Source: Candidatus Leptovillus gracilis (GTDB lineage Bacteria > Chloroflexota > Anaerolineae > Promineifilales > Promineifilaceae). Taken from it: a DNA stretch of 24,283 nt. Under the pieces are notes generated by a model that made no database searches, was not told the DNA's origin, and saw only the letters and a list, made by a program, of their open reading frames with translations. Positions 6,536 to 14,653 of the stretch are shown in pieces. Numbering within the stretch: position 1 is the first letter of the stretch; the number at the start of each line of letters is the position of its first letter. Position numbers and translations under genes: made by a program. Where the stretch lies: assembly GCA_016716065.1 (NCBI GenBank), contig JADJXA010000020.1, positions 1 through 24,283 of the forward strand, in the 5' to 3' direction.

Positions 6536-8689
6536 ATGATCTACTTTGTTATTCGCGTGCTGGTCAATGCTCTGGCGCTGTCGGTCACTATTATCATTTC
6601 CCCTGGCTTAAGTTTGCAGCCTCTTTTGCCCGGCGTAGTCAGAATTAGCGTCACTTACATTCTTATTGGCATGCTGTTTGGCATTATCAACGCCTTTGTT
6701 CGCCCATTGGTGCTGCTGCTGACAGCGCGGATGTTGGTGCGCACGATGGGCTTGTTCGCCATTGTCATCAACGCCTTTTTATTCTGGTTATTGGCCTGGA
6801 TTGCTCCCAGCGCGCTGGTGGTCACCCGACCTAATCTATTGTGGATCGCCATTGGCGGCACGGTGATGGCCCTGGTGGTTATGGTGATGGAGGCCTTCTT
6901 CGGCCTGGATAAGCCAGAATTTCGCAGCAAAACGGAAAACCAATTCTATTGGCGTTGGGTGGGACTGCTCTCTTCCGGGCGGCGTAACGCCATCGCCGAA
7001 AACCTGCGTGTGGCCCAAATCTCCGACATTATCGGCCGTTATACCAAAGACATCGCCGTAGATATGACGCCGCTGGCCCGCTTCCGCAACTTTATGCAAG
7101 AGATACTTTTCCGCGACGTGGACCCGGTGCAGTCGTTGACGCTGCCGGCAAAAGTGCGTTACATGCTGCAAGAATTGGGGCCAACCTTTGTCAAGTTTGG
7201 GCAGATCGTTAGCAGCCGCGCCGAGCAGCTCCCGCCAGAATGGAAGCACGAATTGGAACGGCTGCAAAGTAATGTGCCCACCTTTCCCTATGAAATTGCC
7301 CGCGAAATCTTTATCAATGAGCTAAAAGACACGCCGGAGAACCTGTTTGCCCACTTCGAGAATGAGCCATTTGCCGCCGCTTCTACGGCCCAGGTTCACC
7401 GGGCGACGCTGCATGACGGCACGGCCGTTGTCGTTAAAATCCAGCGCCCTAACATTGATATTACCGTGAAAGCCGACCTGAATGTCATGCGTGATCTGAC
7501 CAAACGCATTCAAAAACGGCAAGAATGGGCGCAGGCCATTGATCTGCGCAGCCTGGTAGACGAGTTTGCCAACGGCATCCTTTATGAACTGGATTACCGC
7601 AACGAAGCGGCCAATATCAGCTTGCTAACCCGCAACATGGCCCAATTCGACGCCATCCACCTGCCGGCCATTTACCCCGACCTCTGCACCAGCAAAGTAT
7701 TGACGATGGAATTTATGGCTGGGGTTAAAATCAGCAACGTCGAGCGCATCGAAGCGGCCGGCATAGACCGCCACAATCTGGCCCATCAATTTGTCGAGGC
7801 CATGACCAAACAGGCGCTCTTTGATGGCTTTTTCCACGCCGACCCCCATCCCGGCAACGTGTTGGTGAACCTGGAAACAGGGCAGATTGGCTTCCTGGAC
7901 ATGGGGCTGATGGGCGAGTTGAACCGCGCCCAACGCATGGCCCTGGCGGATTTGCTGGTCTCTATGGTAGAGATGGATGGCTACAGCATGGGCAAAGCCG
8001 CCCTGCGCCTGAGCCGCCCATTGCCCGGCCGCACCATCAGCGAAGCCGAGTTTTTAGAGATGATGGATCGCTTTGGCCAGCGGTTTTTGGGCGATAAGTC
8101 GGCCGATATTTCGTTTGTGACCACCGCCCTGCAAGAGGTGCTGCGCCGGGCCGGCCTGCGGTTAGACCCCAACTTTACCCTGGTCTTCAAAACGCTGATG
8201 CAGGCCGACGAAATCATCCGCCGCCTGGACCCGGACATTTTGCTGTCTACAGCGGCCGTGCAAAGCAGCCTGGGGTTAGCCCGCGAGCAGTTTAATACCG
8301 AAGCCCTGGCAAAAACAGTGCGCACCCAAATCTCGCGCAGTACCCGCGAGGTGATCTACCGCGTACCGTCGCTGGTGGAAGCGACAACAAAATGGTTGGA
8401 CCAATACGAAAAGGGGCGTCTGAGCGTTCACGTGGACTTGAGCGACGTTTCTAAAGAAGTAACCCGGCTGGATAAAGCCATCAACAAGGGGTTAGACCGG
8501 CTGGTGTTGGGGCTGGTATTGACCGGCTGGTTGGTGGGTTCTGCTCTGGCCAGCACGATGGACGCTGGTTTTGGCGATTTTCCGCTGGCGGAACTGGCTT
8601 TTTACATGTTCCTGGCCGGAACCGGCGTTAGCGCTTTTGTGGTCTGGCAAACGTTGAAGCGGTTGAATCAGGAAGAAGAAGAAAGTTAG
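6536..8689 (+). CDS. ABC1/UbiB atypical kinase fused to an N-terminal holin-4-like membrane domain
   Basis: A 717-residue protein read from ATG 6536, which has AAAGGTG five bases upstream. Residues 1-125 contain about four membrane segments. The section YILIGMLFGIINAFVRP followed by MGLFAIVINAFLFWLL resembles the phage-holin-4 superfamily (PF04020, Bacillus YvlD-like). Residues about 170-640 are the ABC1/UbiB kinase-like domain: KxGQ motif K220-Q223 (VKFGQI), an Ala-rich loop (FAAASTAQVH) in place of the Gly-rich loop, K301 in VVVKIQRP, catalytic HADPHPGN at 434-441, and metal-binding D455 in FLDMG. Two more hydrophobic helices close the C-terminus (about 655-710), as in bacterial UbiB proteins, before an EEEES tail. 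UbiB homologues support ubiquinone or other isoprenoid-lipid metabolism through ATPase activity; no quinone genes are nearby. The membrane-domain assignment is by resemblance. Confidence 0.88.
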   Translation: MIYFVIRVLVNALALSVTIIISPGLSLQPLLPGVVRISVTYILIGMLFGIINAFVRPLVLLLTARMLVRTMGLFAIVINAFLFWLLAWIAPSALVVTRPNLLWIAIGGTVMALVVMVMEAFFGLDKPEFRSKTENQFYWRWVGLLSSGRRNAIAENLRVAQISDIIGRYTKDIAVDMTPLARFRNFMQEILFRDVDPVQSLTLPAKVRYMLQELGPTFVKFGQIVSSRAEQLPPEWKHELERLQSNVPTFPYEIAREIFINELKDTPENLFAHFENEPFAAASTAQVHRATLHDGTAVVVKIQRPNIDITVKADLNVMRDLTKRIQKRQEWAQAIDLRSLVDEFANGILYELDYRNEAANISLLTRNMAQFDAIHLPAIYPDLCTSKVLTMEFMAGVKISNVERIEAAGIDRHNLAHQFVEAMTKQALFDGFFHADPHPGNVLVNLETGQIGFLDMGLMGELNRAQRMALADLLVSMVEMDGYSMGKAALRLSRPLPGRTISEAEFLEMMDRFGQRFLGDKSADISFVTTALQEVLRRAGLRLDPNFTLVFKTLMQADEIIRRLDPDILLSTAAVQSSLGLAREQFNTEALAKTVRTQISRSTREVIYRVPSLVEATTKWLDQYEKGRLSVHVDLSDVSKEVTRLDKAINKGLDRLVLGLVLTGWLVGSALASTMDAGFGDFPLAELAFYMFLAGTGVSAFVVWQTLKRLNQEEEES

Positions 8690-8780
8690 GTCTATTCATC
8701 AAGACGTGACTGTAGGTCGTGAAGCAGTTTCCAGAAGGTAGTGTTCTGTTTTGAGTGCATGTTTTCCAGATGGACGCCGA

Positions 8781-8814
8781 CTGAAACGGGTCACTGAATA
8801 CTGAAAGCTGCTGT
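8781..8814. repeat. Degenerate heptad repeat, locus C
   Basis: CTGAAAC at 8781, then after a 13-base step CTGAATA (8794-8800), CTGAAAG (8801-8807) and CTGCTGT (8808-8814). These words belong to the CTG group of locus A but one step is out of phase and there is no inverted arm. It lies in the 166-base gap between the UbiB fusion and the next membrane protein. Confidence 0.5.
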
Positions 8815-8855
8815 TCGCTGGTTGGTTGGCTCATGATGAGGTGGGAATAACGATA

Positions 8856-9530
8856 ATGGCTAATTTTCTTTTGCAAGCGGGGTTGACACTTTTTGGACTG
8901 GTGTGTGGTGGTTATGTCTTGTTGGCCGGGCGGCGGATGCCCTGGGTTTCATTGGGGATTATTGGCCTGGTTACGTCGGCCAATGTGTTGGCTTCGTTGG
9001 TCGCTTCACTGGATTCGGGCTTTGATCTGTTGTACCAGGGCGAGTGGTTGATGCTGTTTACCGCTGTGGCGATAGGCGCGTTGGGCTTTTACGTGGGGCG
9101 TCTGCGGCCTGATTTGGCGGTGACGATTATTGGCATGGCGGCTGGCGTGGATATTGCCCTCTGGTTTGAGGCCATTAACCGCTATCTTTCTACAGAACTG
9201 ATCCAGGCAGAGGCAGAAACGGCCGTTTTCTTCAACCTCCCCCTTATGCTCCTGGGCGCTTTGCTGGGCTGGTGGTTTATCCGCCGCTTCCGCGACGAGG
9301 GGCTGATTGTGATTACGGTAATCATGGGCGTGGAAATCCTCTCGTTGGCGCTCAGGCTAAACACCAGCAGCAGTTTTACGGCCGTTCTGGTTCTCAGCCT
9401 GGCGTTGGTTGGCGTCGTGGTGCAATATGCCCATTACTTGCGCGGCCTAAAAGCGGACGCTTCTCTGGAGCCGACCGCCGCCCCTGCTTTGCCAGAACTA
9501 TTAGCGCCGTATGATTGGAACGGCCGTTAA
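8856..9530 (+). CDS. Polytopic membrane protein of unknown function
   Basis: A 224-residue protein with about seven hydrophobic segments covering residues 1-205, separated by very short loops, and a short polar C-terminal tail (about 207-224). ATG 8856 is preferred over an upstream TTG at 8826 because a GAGGTGG lies 11 bases before it and the hydrophobic part begins there. The regular short-loop pattern recalls TMEM198/DUF4203-like proteins, but I see no diagnostic motif and do not claim the family. Acidic residues lie inside or beside predicted helices (for example D in AGVDIALWFEA). It may follow the UbiB fusion in one transcript. Function unknown. Confidence 0.78.
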   Translation: MANFLLQAGLTLFGLVCGGYVLLAGRRMPWVSLGIIGLVTSANVLASLVASLDSGFDLLYQGEWLMLFTAVAIGALGFYVGRLRPDLAVTIIGMAAGVDIALWFEAINRYLSTELIQAEAETAVFFNLPLMLLGALLGWWFIRRFRDEGLIVITVIMGVEILSLALRLNTSSSFTAVLVLSLALVGVVVQYAHYLRGLKADASLEPTAAPALPELLAPYDWNGR

Positions 9531-9600
9531 ACTACCTTTTGGCAATCACGTAACATCTCAATAAATCGGGGGAGTCTACGAGAGGTTTGTCGCTGCCGCA

Positions 9601-9697
9601 TGGTCGTCTTTAGCCCCGTTTACGGGGCGTCGTTTTTTAGCCTGGAGCTTTAGCTCCAGGCGCAGCGGACCACCGGCGACGACCAGCGCTAAAGCGC
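9601..9697. repeat. Cluster of three stem-loops sharing a TTTA loop
   Basis: Three hairpins stand in the gap after 9530. GCCCCG (9613-9618) pairs with CGGGGC (9623-9628). GCCTGGAGC (9640-9648) pairs with GCTCCAGGC (9653-9661). GCGC (9686-9689) pairs with GCGC (9694-9697). The first two loops are TTTA and the third is TAAA, which is TTTA on the other strand. An outer arm TGGTCGTC (9601-9608) is complementary to 9678-9685. The first hairpin is followed by GTCG and six T (9633-9638), so it could terminate transcripts from the 8856 gene. The cluster looks like a small repetitive element. Confidence 0.7.
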
Positions 9698-9787
9698 CGG
9701 TCTACAAAACAACGCCAGGTAAACCCGGCTTTTACCTCTTTGCTACCGATTACCCCAAGATATTGAGAAGATACTGGCAATCACCAT

Positions 9788-9822
9788 AAAACCCGACGGG
9801 ACAAAAAGAGCTGTCGGGTTTT
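9788..9822 (+). terminator. Rho-independent terminator
   Basis: AAAACCCGAC (9788-9797) pairs perfectly with GTCGGGTTTT (9813-9822), followed by TCTTT. It lies upstream of the promoter of the ABC exporter genes and would insulate them from transcription of the upstream genes. Confidence 0.75.
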
Positions 9823-9854
9823 TCTTTGCGCTTATCCCGTTTCCGCAACACCTG

Positions 9855-9863
9855 TGCTATAAT
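9855..9863 (+). promoter_or_regulatory. Extended -10 promoter of the ABC exporter genes
   Basis: TGCTATAAT (9855-9863) is a perfect extended -10 element. No convincing -35 box is found at the usual distance, which fits the extended -10 class. The predicted transcript start is near 9870, about 40 bases before the first ABC gene. Confidence 0.65.
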
Positions 9864-9872
9864 TTCTCGTCG

Positions 9873-9888
9873 TTAGATAATTATCGAA
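9873..9888. promoter_or_regulatory. Operator-like palindrome in the exporter leader
   Basis: GATAATTATC (9876-9885) is a perfect 10-base palindrome, extended by matching TT and AA one base further out (9873-9874, 9887-9888). It sits just downstream of the extended -10 box, where a repressor could block transcription. It may alternatively be chance in an AT-rich leader. No regulator gene lies nearby. Confidence 0.4.
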
Positions 9889-9909
9889 TAGCAATTACCT
9901 GATCAACCA

Positions 9910-11664
9910 ATGACCAACCGTGAATTCCGCCTGGAAAATGAATATCAATACAACCGCCAGGGACCGGTGCGGTGGATACTATCACATTTGTGGCGCTACC
10001 CCTGGCTGTCAGTGGCGGTGACGGTGACAGCCATCGTCAATAATTTCGCCTACAGTTACATCCAGGTCTTCATCGGGCGCGGGTTTGACGTGATTACCAA
10101 CCCTGTCTGGGACATTCGCGCCCTGGCGGTTGTCGCCGTTGGCGCGTTTTTGGCCGCCGCCGCGCAGGGGCTTTTTGGCCTGGGGCGCAACTACGCCAAC
10201 GAAATCATCGCCCAACGGCTGGAGCGGGACAGCCGCGATGAGTTGTACGCCAGTTTGTTGGGGAAGGACCAGACTTTTCACGGCCGTCAACGCATCGGCG
10301 ACATCATGGCCCGCGCCACCAACGACGTGCGCACCCTCAACATCATGTTCAGCCCTGGCGTCATGCTCATCGTGGATGGTTTCATGGGCATCGTCGCCCC
10401 TATCATCCTCATTGCCCAACTCAACACCCAACTGCTCATCATCCCCCTCCTTTACCTGCTGCTGTTCGCCATCACCCTGACCGATTTTGCCCGGCGGCTC
10501 AACCCCGTCAGCCAGGCCATGCGCGATCAGTTCGGCGTGATGAACGCCGGGCTGGCCGAATCTGTCAGCGGCATCGAAGTGGTGAAGGGCAACGCCCAGG
10601 AAATCGAAGAGCTGCGCAAATTCACTACCAGCGCCGCCCGCTACAAAGAGTATTTTGTCAAACAGGGCATCATCCAGGCGTGGTATTTGCCGCTGCTGAT
10701 TCTAAGCGTCTGTCTGGCGGGCGGTTTTTTGCAGGGAATGTGGCTGTGGCGCGCCGGCGTGTTGACTCTGGGGGAAGTGGTGACGTTTATGGGGCTCTTT
10801 GGCGTGCTGCGCTTTCCCACCTTCGTCTCCATTTTTTCCTTCAATCTGGTGCAGTTGGGCATCGCCAGCGCCCGCCGCATTCTGGAAATTCTAAACGCGG
10901 AAACGGAACTGGACGAAAACGCAGCCGGCGTCAGCCAACCAATGCGCGGCGATGTGGTGTTCGAGAACGTCAGCTTTGGCTATAACGGCAGCCCGGTGCT
11001 GGACAATATCAGCTTCACGGCCAAAGCAGGGCAGACGGTCGCCATCGTCGGGCAAACCGGCTCCGGCAAAACGACCCTGACGCGCCTGATCAACCGGATT
11101 TTTGATGCGGATAACGGCCGTGTCCTGGTAGACGGCTTGTCGGTGGAAAATTGGAACCTGGAATCGCTGCGTTCACAAATCTCCACCATCGAGCAAGACG
11201 TTTTCCTCTTCTCGCGCACGTTGGCGGAGAACATCGCCTTTGGCTGCCCGGACGCCCATCAGACCGACATTGAGCGCGCCGCCCACGAGGCCCAGGCCCA
11301 CGACTTCATCACCAGTTTCAGCGAAGGCTACTACACCGAAGTGGGCGAACGGGGCGTCACGCTGTCCGGCGGGCAGCGGCAGCGCATCGCCATCGCCCGC
11401 GCTTTCCTCACCGATCCGCGCATCCTCATCCTGGACGATTCGACCAGCGCCATAGACAGCGCCACCGAAGATCAGATTCAGCGGGCGATGAAGCGCATCA
11501 GCCGCGAGCGCACGACCTTTCTCATCACCCATCGCCTCAGCCAGATTCGCTGGGCGGACCATATTTTGGTGCTGAATAACGGCCGTCTCGTAGACCAGGG
11601 CACGCACGAAGAGCTGCTAGAACGCAGCGAAGCGTATGGGCGCATCTTTGCGCGGTATGATTAG
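9910..11664 (+). CDS. Heterodimeric ABC exporter, subunit with non-canonical Walker B
   Basis: Half-transporter of 584 residues, membrane part first and nucleotide-binding domain second. About six membrane helices cover residues 25-310. The nucleotide-binding domain has Walker A GQTGSGKTT with K387, signature LSGGQRQR at 485-492, Walker B ILILDDST with D509, and H-switch H541 (LITHRLSQ). The catalytic position after Walker B is D510 instead of Glu, which is the mark of the degenerate-site subunit in heterodimeric exporters such as TM287/288 and BmrCD. The partner gene follows immediately. Substrates of such pairs range from drugs to lipids and peptides and cannot be inferred. ATG 9910 has no clear ribosome binding site. 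Confidence 0.93.
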   Translation: MTNREFRLENEYQYNRQGPVRWILSHLWRYPWLSVAVTVTAIVNNFAYSYIQVFIGRGFDVITNPVWDIRALAVVAVGAFLAAAAQGLFGLGRNYANEIIAQRLERDSRDELYASLLGKDQTFHGRQRIGDIMARATNDVRTLNIMFSPGVMLIVDGFMGIVAPIILIAQLNTQLLIIPLLYLLLFAITLTDFARRLNPVSQAMRDQFGVMNAGLAESVSGIEVVKGNAQEIEELRKFTTSAARYKEYFVKQGIIQAWYLPLLILSVCLAGGFLQGMWLWRAGVLTLGEVVTFMGLFGVLRFPTFVSIFSFNLVQLGIASARRILEILNAETELDENAAGVSQPMRGDVVFENVSFGYNGSPVLDNISFTAKAGQTVAIVGQTGSGKTTLTRLINRIFDADNGRVLVDGLSVENWNLESLRSQISTIEQDVFLFSRTLAENIAFGCPDAHQTDIERAAHEAQAHDFITSFSEGYYTEVGERGVTLSGGQRQRIAIARAFLTDPRILILDDSTSAIDSATEDQIQRAMKRISRERTTFLITHRLSQIRWADHILVLNNGRLVDQGTHEELLERSEAYGRIFARYD

Positions 11665-11672
11665 CTTTCAAT

Positions 11673-11745
11673 CGTCAACCGTATTCCGTGAGCCGTGTTC
11701 CGTAATCGGAACACGGCTCGGAATACGGAACACGGAACACGAAAC
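11673..11745. repeat. Heptad-phased inverted repeat, locus D (CGT/CGG words)
   Basis: Left half: CGTCAAC, CGTATTC, CGTGAGC, CGTGTTC, CGTAATC from 11673 to 11707. Right half: CGGAACA, the short word CGGCT, CGGAATA, CGGAACA, CGGAACA, CGAAACA up to the ATG at 11746. The halves pair over CGGAACACGGCT and CGGAATACGG with a two-base bulge caused by the short word. It fills the whole gap between the two exporter genes. Confidence 0.85.
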
Positions 11746-13593
11746 ATGGGCTTTATCCTAGACGGACTCGACACAGAAGACTACGACCGGCAGTATACTG
11801 ACCGAGAACTGCTGGCGCGTATTGTCAGCTACTTTAAACCCTACACCCGCGAGATGATGTTGGTGGCGGTGATGATTACCCTCAACTCCCTGGCGGGCAC
11901 GGGCAGCCCCATCCTCATCGCCCGCGGCATAGACCTGTTGGCGACCAATTCCACCACCCAGGCGATGCTGCTGCTTTCCGGCGGCGTGCTGCTGCTGGGC
12001 GTGGCCGCCTGGGTGTTCAACTTCATCCACCAATACTTCGCCGCCAAAGTGGTGGGCGAGGTGGTGCTGCAACTGCGCCGCGATGTCTTCGAGGCCACCG
12101 TGCAGCACGACATGTCCTTCTTCGACGAGCATCCGTCCGGCAAAATCGTCAGCCGCATCACCTCCGATACGCAAGATTTCGCGGCCACCGTCACCCTGAC
12201 GATGAGTTTGCTCAGCCAGATGCTGCTCATCATCATCATGGTCGGCTGGCTGTTCAGCATCAACGTCTGGCTGACGCTGCTGCTCATCGGCATGTCGCCG
12301 TTGGCGGTAGCCATCGCCCTCAGCTTCCGGCGCATTGCCCGCCGCGTGACGCAAAATGCCCGCCGCGTCACGGCGACCATCAACGCCCAAATTCAGGAAT
12401 CGGTCAGCGGCATCACCGTCGCCAAGAGCTTCCGCCAGGAGACGGCCATCTACGACACCTTCAACGAGAACAACAAGTTGGGTTACAAAACGGGCGTGCA
12501 GCGCGGCCTGACGCTGGTCTCCATTTTTCCGATCATGGGTCTGGCGTCGGGGTTGGGCACGGGGATGCTGATTTTTGCTGGTGGATTGGCGACGCGCCCC
12601 GATTCGGCGCTGGCCGGGGTGACCGGCGGTATTTCGGCCGGCGAGTGGTTTTTATTCATGCAGGCGGTGGGCTATTTCTGGTGGCCGATGATGGGCGTGG
12701 CTTCGTTTTGGAGCCAGTTTCAGGATGGATTGTCGGCGGCCGAGCGCACTTTTGCCTTAATTGACGCCGAGGCGAAGGTGGTGCAAACGGCCGTTATCCC
12801 CATCCCCCGCCTCCAGGGCCACATCCAATTCGATCACGTCGCCTTCCGCTACACCGACAAAGAAGTCGTGCTGCCCGATTTCTCGCTGGACATCACCGCC
12901 GGCGAAATCATCGCCCTGGTGGGCCACACCGGCGCGGGCAAGAGCAGCATCGCCAAACTCATCACCCGTTTCTACGAATTCCAGGGCGGGCAAATTTTGG
13001 TAGACGGCCGTGACATCCGCACCCTGGACCTGAGCCAATACCGGCAGCAAATTGGCCTGGTCCCGCAAGAACCGTTCTTGTTCGATGGTTCTGTGCGCGA
13101 CAACATCCGCTATGGCTTACCACAGGCCACCGACGACCGCGTGGCGTGGGCCGCCGCCCAAATTGACAACGGCGACTGGCTCAAGGCGCTGCCACACGGC
13201 CTGGACACCGACGTGGGTGAACGAGGCAGCAGCCTTTCGATGGGGCAGCGGCAGTTGGTGGCCCTGGCGCGGGTCATCCTGAAAGACCCGGCCATTTTCA
13301 TTCTCGACGAGGCGACAGCCAGCGTGGACCCATTCACCGAAGCGCAGATTCAGGAAGGGTTGGATATGATCATGGCGCAGCGCACGGCCGTTGTCATTGC
13401 CCACCGCCTGTCTACCGTGAAAAACGCCGACCGGATTATTGTGATGGCAAACGGCCGTATCCTCGAAGAAGGCGACCACGAAACGCTGCTGGCCCACAGC
13501 GGCCATTATGCCGACCTGTACAACACCTACTTCCGTCACCAAAGCCTGGCTTACATTGAGAGTGGTATTCTGGAACTGGTAGAACAAGCCTGA
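11746..13593 (+). CDS. Heterodimeric ABC exporter, subunit with catalytic Glu
   Basis: Second half-transporter, 615 residues from ATG 11746. Membrane helices lie in residues about 35-330. The nucleotide-binding domain carries Walker A GHTGAGKSS with K399, signature LSMGQRQL at 497-504, Walker B IFILDEAT with D521 and catalytic E522, and H-switch VIAHRLST. The signature has Met for the first Gly, so the site it shares with the first subunit (which lacks the Glu) is doubly degenerate, while the other site is complete. The frame is open to 11695, but the extra residues (RNTEHGTRN) come from the heptad repeat, so the ATG at the repeat boundary is preferred. It has no clear ribosome binding site. 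Confidence 0.92.
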   Translation: MGFILDGLDTEDYDRQYTDRELLARIVSYFKPYTREMMLVAVMITLNSLAGTGSPILIARGIDLLATNSTTQAMLLLSGGVLLLGVAAWVFNFIHQYFAAKVVGEVVLQLRRDVFEATVQHDMSFFDEHPSGKIVSRITSDTQDFAATVTLTMSLLSQMLLIIIMVGWLFSINVWLTLLLIGMSPLAVAIALSFRRIARRVTQNARRVTATINAQIQESVSGITVAKSFRQETAIYDTFNENNKLGYKTGVQRGLTLVSIFPIMGLASGLGTGMLIFAGGLATRPDSALAGVTGGISAGEWFLFMQAVGYFWWPMMGVASFWSQFQDGLSAAERTFALIDAEAKVVQTAVIPIPRLQGHIQFDHVAFRYTDKEVVLPDFSLDITAGEIIALVGHTGAGKSSIAKLITRFYEFQGGQILVDGRDIRTLDLSQYRQQIGLVPQEPFLFDGSVRDNIRYGLPQATDDRVAWAAAQIDNGDWLKALPHGLDTDVGERGSSLSMGQRQLVALARVILKDPAIFILDEATASVDPFTEAQIQEGLDMIMAQRTAVVIAHRLSTVKNADRIIVMANGRILEEGDHETLLAHSGHYADLYNTYFRHQSLAYIESGILELVEQA

Positions 13594-13609
13594 CGGCCGT
13601 AAACCGAGG

Positions 13610-13695
13610 CCCGTATCCCGTTTTCTGTTGGTATTTGCCATATCTAGCGCCCAGGGGTCACGGGACACGGGTTACGGATTACCGAATGCGGATAC
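13610..13695. repeat. Heptad repeat, locus E (CGGG/CGG words)
   Basis: Left part: CCCGTAT (13610-13616) and CCCGTTT (13617-13623). Right part, strictly every 7 bases: GGGGTCA (13654), CGGGACA, CGGGTTA, CGGATTA, CCGAATG, CGGATAC (ending 13695). It fills the gap between the convergent exporter and HAD genes and touches the HAD stop codon. Confidence 0.75.
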
Positions 13696-14417
13696 TAGAC
13701 GTAATTGAGAACTTGCCATAGGGAAGTGATGCGGTCAACGTTGGGGGGTAGAACGGCCGTTTGCCCGTTCTCCTTGCCCTGCCTATCGAGCCACAACCCT
13801 AAACCAAAGCCCCCTTTTTCTACTGCGCCCAACGCATCCACCGACAAATGATCACCCACAAAAATACAGGCAGCGGCCGTTGCTTGCGCGCGGGCCATCG
13901 CCTGATGAAAGATTGTCCCGGCCGGTTTATGAACCCCCATCTCCTGGCTGATGATGATTAGATGGGGGTCTACAGCTTCGCCAACAATCCTCTCTATGAC
14001 CGGGCGGATCAGGCGTGAATGATTGGAAATAACGCCCAACTTTACCCCTTTTGTTCGTAATGTTTGCAGCACCGGTCTCGTCTCCTCATATGGCAGTTGG
14101 GGCAAAAAGGCGTAAGCGTTGTACAGGTGGACGGCCCGTTCCCAATCCCGATCACGATGACTCAGACGCGCCAGGATGTCTTGATAGTACCGGGCGATTT
14201 CCCGTTGTGTTTGCTGGTTCTGGGGGCGTTTAATTTTGCCCGCCTGCACATCAGCCCGATAACAGCGAACAGCATTTTGCACTTCCCGCAAAGTATATGG
14301 CAGCCCCTCCCGCTGAAACAACGCCGTCAGCCGTTCCTCTGGCGAAATGTCGCCCAACACGCGGACCAACGTCAGGTCCCAATCGAAAAAAATACAGGTA
14401 AACTGTTTAACACTCAT
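13695..14417 (-). CDS. HAD-superfamily hydrolase
   Basis: Haloacid-dehalogenase-type phosphohydrolase of 240 residues. Motif I is FFDWDLTL (D11 and D13), motif II is ISNHS, the motif III lysine is in VHKPAG, and motif IV is GDHLSVD. An alpha-helical cap occupies about residues 20-100, as in subclass I (phosphoglycolate phosphatase or YjjG-like). The substrate is probably a small phosphorylated metabolite or nucleotide; it cannot be named. ATG 14417 has GGAGA almost touching it, closer than usual. The gene is convergent with the ABC exporter, separated by heptad locus E. Confidence 0.85.
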   Translation of the reverse strand: MSVKQFTCIFFDWDLTLVRVLGDISPEERLTALFQREGLPYTLREVQNAVRCYRADVQAGKIKRPQNQQTQREIARYYQDILARLSHRDRDWERAVHLYNAYAFLPQLPYEETRPVLQTLRTKGVKLGVISNHSRLIRPVIERIVGEAVDPHLIIISQEMGVHKPAGTIFHQAMARAQATAAACIFVGDHLSVDALGAVEKGGFGLGLWLDRQGKENGQTAVLPPNVDRITSLWQVLNYV

Positions 14418-14564
14418 TCTCCGATGTACCCCACAATGATTTTTACCAATACCCCATTTTATTACTGGTAATTGGGAGCATTGTAGGTGGGGGAGACGGC
14501 CGTGTCTATGCGCGGCGCGTAAATTTTGCGCGACTGGCTTAAAAATTCACGCTTTTTTTGCGCA

Positions 14565-14600
14565 AAAGTCCCCGTCGCTCTGAAAGCGACGGGGGACTTT
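14565..14600. terminator. Strong hairpin terminator after the penicillin-binding protein gene
   Basis: AAAGTCCCCGTCGCT (14565-14579) pairs with AGCGACGGGGGACTTT (14585-14600), with one bulged G and a short loop CTGAA. T-rich or A-rich flanks lie on both sides, so it can act on either strand. It lies about 55 bases past the stop of the penicillin-binding protein gene. A weaker pair, TTTTGCGC (14524-14531) with GCGCAAAA (14560-14567), lies next to it. Confidence 0.75.
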
Positions 14601-14653
14601 TACATTCTTTAGTCTTCCGAGATGGTGGTTTCTTGGCTGCCGAGGCAAGCGGA

